Shown one piece after another: positions 18,132 through 27,621 of a stretch of 64,000 nt of DNA. The stretch's first letter is position 1. Each line of letters opens with the position of its first letter. The notes beneath the pieces were generated by a model. It was not told the origin of the DNA, did no database searches, and saw nothing but the letters and a program-made list of their open reading frames with translations. Position numbers and translations under genes: made by a program. The stretch comes from Bacteroidota bacterium (GTDB taxonomy: Bacteria > Bacteroidota > Bacteroidia > Cytophagales > Cyclobacteriaceae). The stretch lies in the NCBI GenBank assembly GCA_018266395.1, contig JAFEAM010000012.1, positions 124,001 through 188,000 on the forward strand, given 5' to 3'.

Positions 18132-19292
18132 CTATTCGGTTTGCTGGTTCTTGATTTGCGAGAGCAGTTTATATGCTCCCTTGATTACCACAACTGCTTG
18201 TGAAAAATCTTCGCTGCTGGTCACCTCAACGAATCCTCCTTCTTTTGTGCCAATGTTAATTTCCTTCATATTGAATTGCATCGGATTCCCGGAATCCTGA
18301 ACCAAAATGTAGTTCTTCTCCTCGAAGTTTACCACAGCCTCCTCAGGGAGGCTGTTCACCACTTCTCCACCTGTCTCTATAACGGCTTTTACATACATTC
18401 CCGGAATCAATGCGGGATCTTCATGATCCAGATGACCGTGTATTCGAATAGTACGGTCTGCGCTGACCTCTCTGCCAATCAGGAAGACTTTTGCAGTGCG
18501 CTCGTTCAATTCATTGGTAAGCCGGAACCTGATTTTCTGACCAATTTTAATCCTGGGAACGTCGCGCTCAAAGGCTATGAGCTCTGCATGAATGTGCTCA
18601 GTATCTACAATTTTGAAAATGACTTCAGTGGGAGTCACAAAGGCTCCGATCACAGAATTTACCTGTGTGACGTACCCTTTGATTGGTGAGTGAAGCTCAA
18701 TGGTGGAGCGGATATTTGCAGCAGTAAGCTGATCAGGATCGACATGCAGCATCTGCAGCTTGGCGCGCAGGCCGTTGTTCCTGGCTCTCATGCTGGTTGC
18801 ATCTGCCATTGCTTTTTGCAATGTCTTCTGGGCATTTACATTCTCTTTGGCAAGTTCCTGTTGCCTTTTGTATTCGGCTTCCAGAAAATCGGCCTGGCTG
18901 CGGGTATCCAGAAAATCCTGTTGCAGCTGGATATATTCCGGGTTTTCAATCACTGCAATAACCTCCCCCTTTTTCAAATGCATTCCCTGCAATAGCTGTG
19001 TAGAACGCAGAAAGCCTCCGAAGGGAGCCGTGATATTGATTGAATTCTGAGGAGGAACATCAAGCATACCGGTTACATTGACAGAGCCGCTGAGTACACG
19101 GTTTTCAATCTTTCCTGTGAGGATTTCGGCCGCCTCGAATTGCTCTTTGGTAAGAGTAACCGATGTGGGTGTTACTATGGGCTGTTCCCCGGACGTGTCA
19201 GTCGTTGATTCTGTCTTTGAACATGATACGGACAGGATGCAGATTCCGATGATCAATAAGTGCAAGGGAGAAAATATTGGAAATAATTTCAT
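18132..19292 (-). CDS. cusB: CusB/CzcB-type periplasmic adaptor lipoprotein of an RND metal efflux pump
   Basis: The 386-residue membrane-fusion protein links the inner-membrane RND pump to the outer-membrane channel. It begins with a lipoprotein signal (SVSC, Cys24). A barrel-sandwich part reads GGFLRSTQLLQGMHLKKGEV, then comes a helical hairpin (about 120-185) and the second lipoyl half SPIKGYVTQVNSVIGAFV, followed by the beta-barrel. The start at 19290-19292 lies one base past the pump stop codon; the longer frame to 19328 would overlap the pump gene. It lacks the N-terminal metal-binding extension of E. coli CusB. The ion could be Cu, Ag, Zn, Co or Cd. Confidence 0.88.
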   Translation of the reverse strand: MKLFPIFSPLHLLIIGICILSVSCSKTESTTDTSGEQPIVTPTSVTLTKEQFEAAEILTGKIENRVLSGSVNVTGMLDVPPQNSINITAPFGGFLRSTQLLQGMHLKKGEVIAVIENPEYIQLQQDFLDTRSQADFLEAEYKRQQELAKENVNAQKTLQKAMADATSMRARNNGLRAKLQMLHVDPDQLTAANIRSTIELHSPIKGYVTQVNSVIGAFVTPTEVIFKIVDTEHIHAELIAFERDVPRIKIGQKIRFRLTNELNERTAKVFLIGREVSADRTIRIHGHLDHEDPALIPGMYVKAVIETGGEVVNSLPEEAVVNFEEKNYILVQDSGNPMQFNMKEINIGTKEGGFVEVTSSEDFSQAVVVIKGAYKLLSQIKNQQTE

Positions 19293-19293
19293 G

Positions 19294-22200
19294 TCAGTTT
19301 GTTTGTGAAGTGCCTGAAAGGAATTCAAGAGTTATTATGCTAAGGTTATACTGAAGAAGAGACTGAAGATACCCTTCTTCAATTGCCAGAGCCTGTTGGA
19401 GGTTCAGTCGGTACTCAGCTTGGCTGATTTCGCCGGTTCGGTAGGAAAGCTGGCTTTGACTAAGAATGAGCCTTGCGTTGGGCAGAGCAGACCGGTTATA
19501 GTAGTCCAGGCTGTTTCTGTTTTTGAGAAACTCCTGAATGGCTTTCTCCCATTGTCCCTGCAACTGACGCTTGTAGTAATTAAAGGTGTATTGCTGTGAA
19601 GCAGCCCTCCAGGTTGCCGATTTGACACGCGCATTGTAGGGGATGAACCACAATGGAATGGCTACACCGGCCATAAATCCGCTGAACCGGTATTTTGAGT
19701 CATAGAAATTCTCGGATCCGTTGTATGCCTTCTGGTAGCCAGTAAGGGTCTGATTAAAATAGCCAAGCACCAAATCCGGGAGCGCCCTGTTGGCCTCCAC
19801 TCTTTTTTCCTGCAAAGTAATTTCCTGCAAGGATCGTTGGTAGGCCAGCAAAGGATTCCTGCTTATTTGTGAAGTGTCATTGATGAGTTGCGTGGTCAAC
19901 TCCGAGAGCTTGGTTTCTGCCGGAATGAGATCTTCATCAGCACTGAGAAGAATTCGAAACTGGTACAGATAAACTTTCTGGTCAGCTTCATTCTGGCGTC
20001 GGAGATTCTGGACTTCGTTCAGCCTGGCTTCGGCGGAGGTCTTTTGCAAAAGTGTCCCTTCTCCGGTTTTGTATTGAACGCCGGTAATTCTTACGAGGTC
20101 AGAAAAAATACTGTCCTGACGCTCCAGGAGTCTTTGTCTTGAAAATAAATATTGAAGAGTCAGATGAACGGATTTGATTTGAAAGATAAGGTCGTTTTCA
20201 GTATAGGCTCTCTTGAACTCTGAATTTTGGATGCGGAGTTCCCCCAACTTCGTCTGACTCGACATGGCTGTCGGAAACGGAATGGTCTGCGTGATGGTAA
20301 GGTTGTTATCCTGATTAAATGAATTGTACTGGCCATACATAAACACTGCACTTGTCTTTGGTATTTCCGTTGATGTTCTTTTCAGTTCCTTTTGAAAAGA
20401 GGTCTCGGCAACCACTGCCTGAAGGCCCTGATTGTTCTTTCTGGCTAGTTGAATGGCCTCCTCCAGAGTGACAGGACGTGGCTGTGCTGATCCGATAGCA
20501 GGCATCATGAGCAGCCCAATCAAGATGGCGACAGCCGTTGATTGTACTTTTCTTGTCTTCATATGAAATCTTTCGAATGTCAGATACAAGCATGGAAGAA
20601 CTACGAGTGTAAGAAGGGTTGCGGATATCAATCCGCCGATTACCACAGTGGCGAGCGGCCTTTGAACCTCGGCGCCATCGCTGGTGGACAAAGCCATTGG
20701 GAGAAATCCAAGCGAGGCCACCGCTGCCGTCATGATTACGGGACGCAGTCGTGTTGCTGTTCCTTTTAGAATCAGCGAGGTGGTATTTTGAAGCGGGTCT
20801 TCCTGACGAAGGTGATTAAACTCTGCAATAAGGACGATGCCGTTGAGTACAGCAACACCAAACAATGCGATAAATCCTACCCCGGCAGAAATACTGAATG
20901 GCATATCACGAAGCCACAAAGCTATTATCCCGCCGATAGCGGAAAGGGGAATGGCAGAGTAGATAAGGAGACTTTCAAGGAACGAGTTGAAGGCAAAGAA
21001 CAACAGGATGAAGATCAGCAATAATGCCGCGGGCACGGCAATATTGAGCCTGGCACGCGCTTCCTGGAGATTTTTGAATGTTCCACCGAAAGTGGGATAA
21101 TATCCGGGAGCAAACTTCACCTGTTTGTCAATCTTCGTCTGGAGCTCTTTCACTATGCTTTCCACATCCCTGCCGCGTACGTTGAATCCGATGATAATCC
21201 TCCGTTTTGCGTCGTCACGCTGAATCTGGTTGGGTCCCAATTTCAATTCCACGTCGGCTACTTCTGAAAGCGGCAACTGCTTTTTGGATGGCGTGGCGAT
21301 GAAGAGTCTGGACAAATCTGTAATGTTCTGTCGTTCGTCTTTGTCGAGCCTTACAACCAGATCAAATCGACGTTCATTTTCATAGACCATCCCGGCGCTT
21401 TGTCCGGCAAACGCCATGTTGATTGCCTCGTTCACCTGTTGGACTGTGAGGCCATACAGTGCGAGGCGGTCGCGCTTGATCGTGACAATAATTTGAGGGA
21501 GGCCGGTAACCCGTTCAAGGTAGACATCCTTGGCACCCTCTATTGTAGGTACGATCCGGGAAATGCGTTGAGCATAATCGGTAAGCTTTTCGAGATCTTC
21601 GCCGTACACCTTCACCACAACATCCTGCCGGGCACCTGTCATCAGTTCGTTGAACCTCATCTGGATAGGCTGCTGAAATCCAAAACTCACCCCTGGCAGC
21701 ACATCCAACGCTTTGCCAATCTTCTCGGCCAGTTCATTGCGGTCCTGCGCTTTCTTCCACTGTGTTTTGTCTTTCAATACAATAATGAGGTCGCAGGCCT
21801 CAAGGGGCATCGGATCAACCGGAATTTCAGAAGACCCGATCTTTCCGATCACTTCGATCACCTCATCAGGGAAGTTCTTAATGATAATGTCGCTGGCGCG
21901 CGTAGCAGTTTCCACAGTCTCTGTAAGGCTGCTTCCCGTCAGAATTCTGGTCTCCACAGCGAAGTCTCCTTCGTCCAGAGTAGGAATGAATTCGGCGCCA
22001 AGACGTGTGAAAAGCAACAAACTCAGGATGAACATCACCACGGATGAGGAAATCACAATACTTCGATGCTTCAGGGCATAGTTAATTACCGGGTCATACA
22101 TCCGGTGAATAAAACCCATAATCCGATCTGAAATATTGGCTTTGTGCCCTGTGTTTTTGCTGATGAATGTGGCTGTCATCATAGGGACATAAGTAAGCGA

Positions 22201-23673
22201 GAGGATAAATGCACCAATGATGGCGAATGAAACGGTCTGTGCCATGGGCTTGAACATTTTTCCTTCAATCCCAACAAGCGCAAGAATGGGCAGATACACA
22301 ATCAGGATGATGATCTCGCCAAAAGCGGCACTGCTGAGCATCTTGCTCGCTGATTCATAGACTTCCTGATCCATCTCCGTTTGATTCAGACGCTTTCCCA
22401 TGGCACGCACCCCAAGATGGTGCATGGTGGCTTCTACAATGATGACGGCACCGTCAACAATGAGACCAAAGTCAATGGCACCGAGGCTCATCAGGTTGCC
22501 GGAGACTCCGAATATATTCATGAGCGAAATGGCGAACAGCATTGATAACGGGATCACTGAAGACACTATGAGTCCGGCCCGCAGATTTCCCAGAAGAGCA
22601 ACCAGCACGAAAATCACGATGAGTGCCCCCTCAGCGAGATTTCGGGTCACTGTGTTGATGGCCTTGTTAACCAGTTTTGTACGGTCGAGGAATGGATCAA
22701 TAGTGACTCCCTCCGGAAGGTTCTTCTTGATCAGCTCAATTCTCTCTTTGACATTGTTGATCACCTCCGAAGAATTTGCGCCCTTCAGCATCATGACTAC
22801 GGCACCCGTGACTTCTCCCTGCGTGTTACGCGTCATGGCACCGTAACGGATAGCGTGCCCAAATTGGACCTTAGCAACGTCCCGCAACAAAATGGGGACG
22901 CCCTTGTCCGTATTTTTCAGAACGATCATCTCGAGATCTTCCAGTCTTCCGATGAGACCCTCTGACCTTATGAAGTAGGCATTCGGCTTGCGATCGATAT
23001 AGGCACCTCCGGTATTCTGGTTGTTGGTTTCCAATGCAAGAAAGATATCGCTGATGCCAAGGTTGAAGCTGTGGAGTTTGTCGGTGCTTACCGCGATTTC
23101 ATATTGTTTGAGGTATCCCCCGAAACTGCTGACATCCGCAACGCCCGGTGTTCCCAATAATTGCCTTCTCACAATCCAGTCCTGAATCGTCCTGAGGTCC
23201 ATGATGGTATACTTGTCCTCGTATCCAGGAAGGGCGTGGATGACATACTGATAAATTTCACCGAGACCTGTTGTTATCGGCGCGAGCTTGGGAATGCCCG
23301 CGCCCCGCGGAATCTGGTTTTGTATCTCGACAAGACGTTCATTCACCTGTTGTCGTGCCCAATAAACATCCACATCATCATGAAATACGATTGTAACGAT
23401 GGAGAGACCGAATCTTGAAAAAGACCTAACCTCATGTATACCTGGAATAGTCGCCACGTTTTGCTCCACAGGAAATGTGACGAGGCGTTCTATGTCCAGG
23501 GCGGACTGGGAAGGTGCAATGGTAATAACCTGCACCTGATTGTTCGTGATGTCGGGAACAGCATCGATGGGAAGCTGCAGCGTGGAGTAGGCCCCCCAGA
23601 TGATCAGCGCCAGGGTAAAAAGCCCGATGATCAGTTTGTTATGAATGGAAAAATGAATAATGCGGTCCAGCAT
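19294..23673 (-). CDS. cusA: CusA/CzcA heavy-metal RND pump fused to a TolC-like outer-membrane channel domain
   Basis: The 1459-residue protein joins two parts. Residues 1 to about 1035 are a complete heavy-metal RND pump with 12 membrane helices; helix 4 holds the charged proton-relay segment FGLIVDGAVIIVEATMHHLG. From about Met1038 the chain has a hydrophobic segment like a signal peptide (VAILIGLLMMPAIGSAQ) and then about 400 residues of TolC/CusC-type helices (LEEAIQLARKNN repeats, with a hairpin near LYQFRILLS). The ATG at 20560-20562 could in principle serve as a separate start, but no stop codon separates the halves. The fused form is known in Bacteroidota. CusB follows one base later. 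Confidence 0.9.
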   Translation of the reverse strand: MLDRIIHFSIHNKLIIGLFTLALIIWGAYSTLQLPIDAVPDITNNQVQVITIAPSQSALDIERLVTFPVEQNVATIPGIHEVRSFSRFGLSIVTIVFHDDVDVYWARQQVNERLVEIQNQIPRGAGIPKLAPITTGLGEIYQYVIHALPGYEDKYTIMDLRTIQDWIVRRQLLGTPGVADVSSFGGYLKQYEIAVSTDKLHSFNLGISDIFLALETNNQNTGGAYIDRKPNAYFIRSEGLIGRLEDLEMIVLKNTDKGVPILLRDVAKVQFGHAIRYGAMTRNTQGEVTGAVVMMLKGANSSEVINNVKERIELIKKNLPEGVTIDPFLDRTKLVNKAINTVTRNLAEGALIVIFVLVALLGNLRAGLIVSSVIPLSMLFAISLMNIFGVSGNLMSLGAIDFGLIVDGAVIIVEATMHHLGVRAMGKRLNQTEMDQEVYESASKMLSSAAFGEIIILIVYLPILALVGIEGKMFKPMAQTVSFAIIGAFILSLTYVPMMTATFISKNTGHKANISDRIMGFIHRMYDPVINYALKHRSIVISSSVVMFILSLLLFTRLGAEFIPTLDEGDFAVETRILTGSSLTETVETATRASDIIIKNFPDEVIEVIGKIGSSEIPVDPMPLEACDLIIVLKDKTQWKKAQDRNELAEKIGKALDVLPGVSFGFQQPIQMRFNELMTGARQDVVVKVYGEDLEKLTDYAQRISRIVPTIEGAKDVYLERVTGLPQIIVTIKRDRLALYGLTVQQVNEAINMAFAGQSAGMVYENERRFDLVVRLDKDERQNITDLSRLFIATPSKKQLPLSEVADVELKLGPNQIQRDDAKRRIIIGFNVRGRDVESIVKELQTKIDKQVKFAPGYYPTFGGTFKNLQEARARLNIAVPAALLLIFILLFFAFNSFLESLLIYSAIPLSAIGGIIALWLRDMPFSISAGVGFIALFGVAVLNGIVLIAEFNHLRQEDPLQNTTSLILKGTATRLRPVIMTAAVASLGFLPMALSTSDGAEVQRPLATVVIGGLISATLLTLVVLPCLYLTFERFHMKTRKVQSTAVAILIGLLMMPAIGSAQPRPVTLEEAIQLARKNNQGLQAVVAETSFQKELKRTSTEIPKTSAVFMYGQYNSFNQDNNLTITQTIPFPTAMSSQTKLGELRIQNSEFKRAYTENDLIFQIKSVHLTLQYLFSRQRLLERQDSIFSDLVRITGVQYKTGEGTLLQKTSAEARLNEVQNLRRQNEADQKVYLYQFRILLSADEDLIPAETKLSELTTQLINDTSQISRNPLLAYQRSLQEITLQEKRVEANRALPDLVLGYFNQTLTGYQKAYNGSENFYDSKYRFSGFMAGVAIPLWFIPYNARVKSATWRAASQQYTFNYYKRQLQGQWEKAIQEFLKNRNSLDYYNRSALPNARLILSQSQLSYRTGEISQAEYRLNLQQALAIEEGYLQSLLQYNLSIITLEFLSGTSQTN

Positions 23674-23734
23674 TTCGCTTTATATATGATTTGACAAATG
23701 GAATGGTATGAACAGGTGAAATAGTGTACGCATG

Positions 23735-23754
23735 CAAGCTGTTAGACAAGCTTG
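23735..23754. repeat. Inverted repeat upstream of cusA
   Basis: CAAGCT and AGCTTG flank an 8-base loop, in the 114-bp spacer between the small exported-protein gene and the cusA start. It could be a weak terminator or an operator of a metal-sensing repressor. The sequence alone does not decide, and six base pairs could arise by chance. Confidence 0.35.
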
Positions 23755-23787
23755 AGTACCTGCATATTCACCGTTCTCAACTAAAAG

Positions 23788-24165
23788 TCAGGCGCGGGGA
23801 GGCTGCCAGATTTCCGTCAGGGAATGGCTGGGTTTGCCGTCCTGTGTCTTTGGGATAAAGGAGATATTATAAAGGAATACTGTAGAGTAACTCACGCCAG
23901 CGGATGCAGGAACAATGGTAAAGATGGACCCGATCAGGCTGTGGCTGTTATCACGAAATGGCAGCTGTTCGTCGCGGGCAAAATCTGAATCCCTGGGATC
24001 ACCGCTGAAATAATGCAGCGTGATGAATTCTACCAATGTTATTCCCGAATTCTCCGTGCGATGCTCCAGGAAATGAGAAATGAAAATTGGGAGCTTCCAG
24101 ATCTGATTTAGCTCTGTAGCTGTCAGCAGATAGACGCAAGTCAGTGCTATCGCTAATTTTCTTTT
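23788..24165 (-). CDS. Small exported hypothetical protein at the head of the CusA operon
   Basis: A 125-residue protein with a signal-like N-terminus (KRKLAIALTCVYLLTATEL), then IWKLPIFISHFLEH, an acidic patch around GDPRDSDFARDEQLPF, and a C-terminal PPRA. I recall similar proteins next to CusA genes in Bacteroidota but know no function for them. The start is GTG at 24163-24165; a TTG at 24183 would extend it by six residues into poor signal context. TATATTTGC on the minus strand just upstream resembles a -7 element. It is the first gene of the leftward pump unit (114 bp before cusA), so a periplasmic accessory role, such as metal buffering, is plausible (inference). Confidence 0.6.
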   Translation of the reverse strand, partial: KRKLAIALTCVYLLTATELNQIWKLPIFISHFLEHRTENSGITLVEFITLHYFSGDPRDSDFARDEQLPFRDNSHSLIGSIFTIVPASAGVSYSTVFLYNISFIPKTQDGKPSHSLTEIWQPPRA

Positions 24166-24187
24166 CACGATGCAAATATACAAAAGA

Positions 24188-25240
24188 TCAGAAGAGGGTT
24201 AGATTGCCTGATTTCCTGAATTTGGTCAGGTCAAAAGGTGGCATTTGTCTTCCTCTAAGGTATCTCTGGCGGGAACTTCTAAACAGTTGCTTTATAATGT
24301 CGGCAATATTGCCTTCTCCTGACATCCTTCTTCCAAAGACAGAGTCATTGACTTTCCCTCCGTGTAAGGAGGAAATCTGGTTCCACACTTTATCAAAACG
24401 GTCCGGAAGATTTCTTCTAAGCCAATCTTCAAAAATCTTTGCGATGGATGCATTAAGTCGTACCACCTCCATCCCTGCTGTCATGGCACCGTGATCGGCA
24501 GCAGCCTTGATCAAGGTTGGAATTTCGTGGTGATTCAAACCGGGAATTATCGGCGCCGTCATGACTCCGGCCGGAATCCCGGCGGCCACAAGTGTCTCTA
24601 TGGTCTTCAGACGTTTTATTGCACTGGCGGTTCGTGGCTCCATCAACGACCTGAGTCCTTCATCCAAGGTGGTAATGGAAATCATGACATGTACGAGGTG
24701 ATCTGATGCGAGGTCTTTAAGTATGTCAATATCTCGTGTGATCAGACTGTTTTTCGTAATAATGGCAACAGGATGTTTATAACGGGCCAGCACTGCGAGC
24801 ATTTTTCGGGTGATACCCAGTCTCCGCTCCAGCGGTTGATAACAATCTGTATTGCCTGAAAGCATGATCGGCGAGGGTTGCCACTTATGGTCTATTAGTT
24901 GCTGCTCAAGCAGGAGAGCTGCGTTTTCCTTTACGATGATCTTTGATTCAAAATCCAGTCCTGCGCTGAAGCCGTAGTATTCGTGGGTGTTCCTTGCGTA
25001 GCAGTAAATGCAGCCATGCTCACAGCCCTGGTATGGATTCATGGAGTAGGCCATCGATAAATCCGGGCTGTTGACTTTATTCACAATCTTTTTGGGATGT
25101 TCATAAAACAGCTGAGTTTTGGGAGACATCTGGAGTTCCTCATCCAAGCCTTCTATGTGCTCCGTGGTGTATTGTTCTTTAAGAAAGCGGTTTTGCGTTT
25201 TGATTTGCGCACCCCGCCCTTTCAAGTAATCGGGACTCAT
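24188..25240 (-). CDS. SplB-like radical SAM protein (PA0069 family)
   Basis: A 350-residue radical SAM enzyme of the group often annotated as PA0069-type or SplB-related, whose substrate is not established. The [4Fe-4S] site is C73-x3-C77-x2-C80 in CEHGCIYCYAR. A TIM-barrel segment follows, with SGNTDCYQPLE and the SAM-contacting beta strands IITKNSLITRD and IPGLN. A C-terminal Arg-rich helix is usual for the group. The gene runs leftward toward the metal island but has its own start (ATG at 25238-25240). It is 41 bp from the divergent PLP enzyme, so the two may share a promoter region. Confidence 0.85.
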   Translation of the reverse strand: MSPDYLKGRGAQIKTQNRFLKEQYTTEHIEGLDEELQMSPKTQLFYEHPKKIVNKVNSPDLSMAYSMNPYQGCEHGCIYCYARNTHEYYGFSAGLDFESKIIVKENAALLLEQQLIDHKWQPSPIMLSGNTDCYQPLERRLGITRKMLAVLARYKHPVAIITKNSLITRDIDILKDLASDHLVHVMISITTLDEGLRSLMEPRTASAIKRLKTIETLVAAGIPAGVMTAPIIPGLNHHEIPTLIKAAADHGAMTAGMEVVRLNASIAKIFEDWLRRNLPDRFDKVWNQISSLHGGKVNDSVFGRRMSGEGNIADIIKQLFRSSRQRYLRGRQMPPFDLTKFRKSGNLTLF

Positions 25241-25281
25241 CCAACAATATTATACTAAAATATTTAGCATAGCAAGCCAAC

Positions 25282-26178
25282 TTGATTAGCCAAATATCCT
25301 ATCTGGAAACGCCTGTTCTGGAGTTGTTTTCTCCTGAGCTTGACAAAGCCGCCATCAGACTGCTGGTAAAGAGGGAAGACCTGAACCATCCGCATGTCTC
25401 CGGCAACAAGTGGTGGAAGTTGTCACCAAGTCTTGACGAAGCAATCCGGCTTGGGCATGAAGTTATACTCACCTTTGGAGGAGCGTATTCCAATCATATT
25501 CATGCCACTGCTGCAGCATCGAGAGCGGCAGGAATAAGAAGCATTGGCATCATCAGGGGAGAGCGGGTCACGCCGCTTAATCCCACACTCTCATTTGCCG
25601 AAGAGTGTGGTATGGAACTTCACTTTGTGACACGCGCCGCGTATTCACTCAAGAATACAGCGCCATTTTTCAACAACCTGAAAGAGAGATTTGGTGACTT
25701 CTACCTGATTCCTGAAGGAGGGACAAATGAACTTGCAGTACAGTCAGTAGCTGCTTTTGGGTTGAAGCTGATGAATGAAGTTGAGTTTGACGTGGCATGT
25801 CTACCGGTTGGGACTGGCGGAACGCTTGCCGGACTGATAAGAGCTTTTCAGGATGAGAGGGAAGTAATGGGTTTCTCAACTTTGAAGGGGGCAGATTTTC
25901 TGGGACAAGAAGTAGACAGGCTGCTCGCAGGCAAAATATGCAACCGCTGGTCAATAGAAGTGGCCTATCATTTCGGCGGATATGGAAAGACGACTCAGGA
26001 ATTAAGGGACTTTATCCTTAACCAAAAACTTCATCACAATCTCCCACTGGACCCGGTGTATACCGGAAAGATGATGTTTGGGATTTGGGACTTGATCAGA
26101 AAAGAAATATTTCCCAGGGGGACTACATTACTGGCAATTCATACAGGCGGGTTGCAGGGAGGCCCGTCAGCCAAATAG
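25282..26178 (+). CDS. ACC deaminase / D-cysteine desulfhydrase family PLP enzyme
   Basis: A fold-type II PLP enzyme of 298 residues, like 1-aminocyclopropane-1-carboxylate deaminase and D-cysteine desulfhydrase. The PLP lysine is Lys43 in HVSGNKWWKL. Asn and Ser anchors occur in GGAYSNHIHATA, and the phosphate loop in LPVGTGGTLAG. The start is TTG at 25282-25284, since no ATG precedes the conserved N-terminus; at 298 residues it is slightly short for the family. Desulfhydrase activity is the more common role, but the substrate cannot be told from sequence. The 3' end overlaps that of radA by 12 bases. Confidence 0.85.
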   Translation: MISQISYLETPVLELFSPELDKAAIRLLVKREDLNHPHVSGNKWWKLSPSLDEAIRLGHEVILTFGGAYSNHIHATAAASRAAGIRSIGIIRGERVTPLNPTLSFAEECGMELHFVTRAAYSLKNTAPFFNNLKERFGDFYLIPEGGTNELAVQSVAAFGLKLMNEVEFDVACLPVGTGGTLAGLIRAFQDEREVMGFSTLKGADFLGQEVDRLLAGKICNRWSIEVAYHFGGYGKTTQELRDFILNQKLHHNLPLDPVYTGKMMFGIWDLIRKEIFPRGTTLLAIHTGGLQGGPSAK

Positions 26179-27540
26179 ATCCTCAAAGACTTCTGGAAGC
26201 CGGGCAAAGGGCTTGATTTTTATTTTGCTTCTTACGCCCAGGCTTTTCAGCGCGAATTTGGAAATATAGATTTCAGTAAATCCGAGTTTTTCAGCTTCTG
26301 AAATGCGTTGATCGATTCGGTTTACTGCCCGAAGTTCTCCGCCCAAACCTATTTCAGCTGCAAAACAAATCTTGTCGGAGACGGAAATCTCTTCCATGGA
26401 TGAAATGATGGAAACACAAACTGCGAGATCAATAGCCGGATCTTCTACGCGAATACCTCCCGCCATGTTGAGGAAGACATCCTCTGTACCCATTCTGAAT
26501 CCGCAGCGTTTTTCCAGAACCGCCAACAGCATGTTCAGCCTCTTCTGATCGTAGCCTGTCGGCGTTCTTTGTGGCGTGCCATAGGATGCTGGACTAACCA
26601 GACTTTGCACCTCAATGAGTAGCGGACGGTTGCCTTCGATGGTGGCACCAATAGTGGCACCGGCTTGCGGTCCCTCTTTTTGGGAAATCAGAATCTCGGA
26701 AGGATTGGACACTTCCTTCAGCCCCGTACCCAGCATTTCATAGATGCCGATTTCAGCCGTTGAACCAAACCGGTTCTTGGTGGTTCTCAGTATCCGGTAA
26801 GCAAGATGAAGATCACCCTCGAATTGAAGTACGGTATCGACCATGTGCTCGAGCACTTTTGGACCGGCGATGGATCCTTCTTTCGTAATGTGCCCGACAA
26901 GAAACACAGGGGTATTGGTCTCTTTCGCAAATTTCATGAGCTCACCGGCAGATTGCCTTACCTGGCCTACGCTTCCGGGGGTGCTTTCAATTGAAGGAGA
27001 AAATAATGTTTGAATCGAATCCACTATGACCAGTTGCGGCGACAGGGACTCTGTTGCGCGAAAGATCTGATGGGTATTGGTTTCTGTAAGGATGAAGAAG
27101 TCTTTGTTGGGTTGTTGTGTACCTATCCGTGTTGCCCTCATTTTAATCTGCTGCTCGCTTTCCTCACCTGAAACATAAAGGACTTTCATGTTTCGCAGTG
27201 CCAGTCCGATCTGGAGCATGAGTGTAGATTTGCCAATGCCTGGCTCCCCTCCTATCAGGATCAGTGAACCCGGCACAATGCCGCCACCAAGGACCCGATT
27301 TAGTTCGTTATCGGGTGCGACCGTTCTGATTTCCTTCCCGACGGATATTTCGTCAAGTGTACGGGGTTGTATGGTTCGCGTTTTGCCACTTTCCTGCCTC
27401 CACTCAAGTTTGGTTTCAGCTTTTGCGATAATTTCTTCAACAAAAGAATTCCAGGATCCGCATGAAGGACACTTGCCCATCCATTTTGAGGCTTCATATC
27501 CGCATTGCTGACAAAAAAATTGAGTTTTGGTTTTAGACAT
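26167..27540 (-). CDS. radA: RadA, DNA repair ATPase / recombination branch migration protein
   Basis: RadA processes recombination intermediates. The 457-residue protein shows the full order: N-terminal zinc ribbon (C10, C13, C24, C27), RecA-like ATPase with Walker A GEPGIGKST near residue 93, the RadA-specific KNRFG motif in the middle (LRTTKNRFGS), and a C-terminal Lon-protease-like P domain (GGIRVEDPAIDLAVCVS). All signature elements are intact, so it should be functional. It converges on the PLP gene with an overlap of 12 bases. Confidence 0.97.
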   Translation of the reverse strand: MSKTKTQFFCQQCGYEASKWMGKCPSCGSWNSFVEEIIAKAETKLEWRQESGKTRTIQPRTLDEISVGKEIRTVAPDNELNRVLGGGIVPGSLILIGGEPGIGKSTLMLQIGLALRNMKVLYVSGEESEQQIKMRATRIGTQQPNKDFFILTETNTHQIFRATESLSPQLVIVDSIQTLFSPSIESTPGSVGQVRQSAGELMKFAKETNTPVFLVGHITKEGSIAGPKVLEHMVDTVLQFEGDLHLAYRILRTTKNRFGSTAEIGIYEMLGTGLKEVSNPSEILISQKEGPQAGATIGATIEGNRPLLIEVQSLVSPASYGTPQRTPTGYDQKRLNMLLAVLEKRCGFRMGTEDVFLNMAGGIRVEDPAIDLAVCVSIISSMEEISVSDKICFAAEIGLGGELRAVNRIDQRISEAEKLGFTEIYISKFALKSLGVRSKIKIKPFARLPEVFEDLFG

Positions 27541-27621
27541 ACAAGTGCAACAAAACTTGCCAATTTGATGAAGTTTCTGTTCTCATAAAGTTTTTAAATT
27601 CCGTGTCCATCTAACCCAAAT

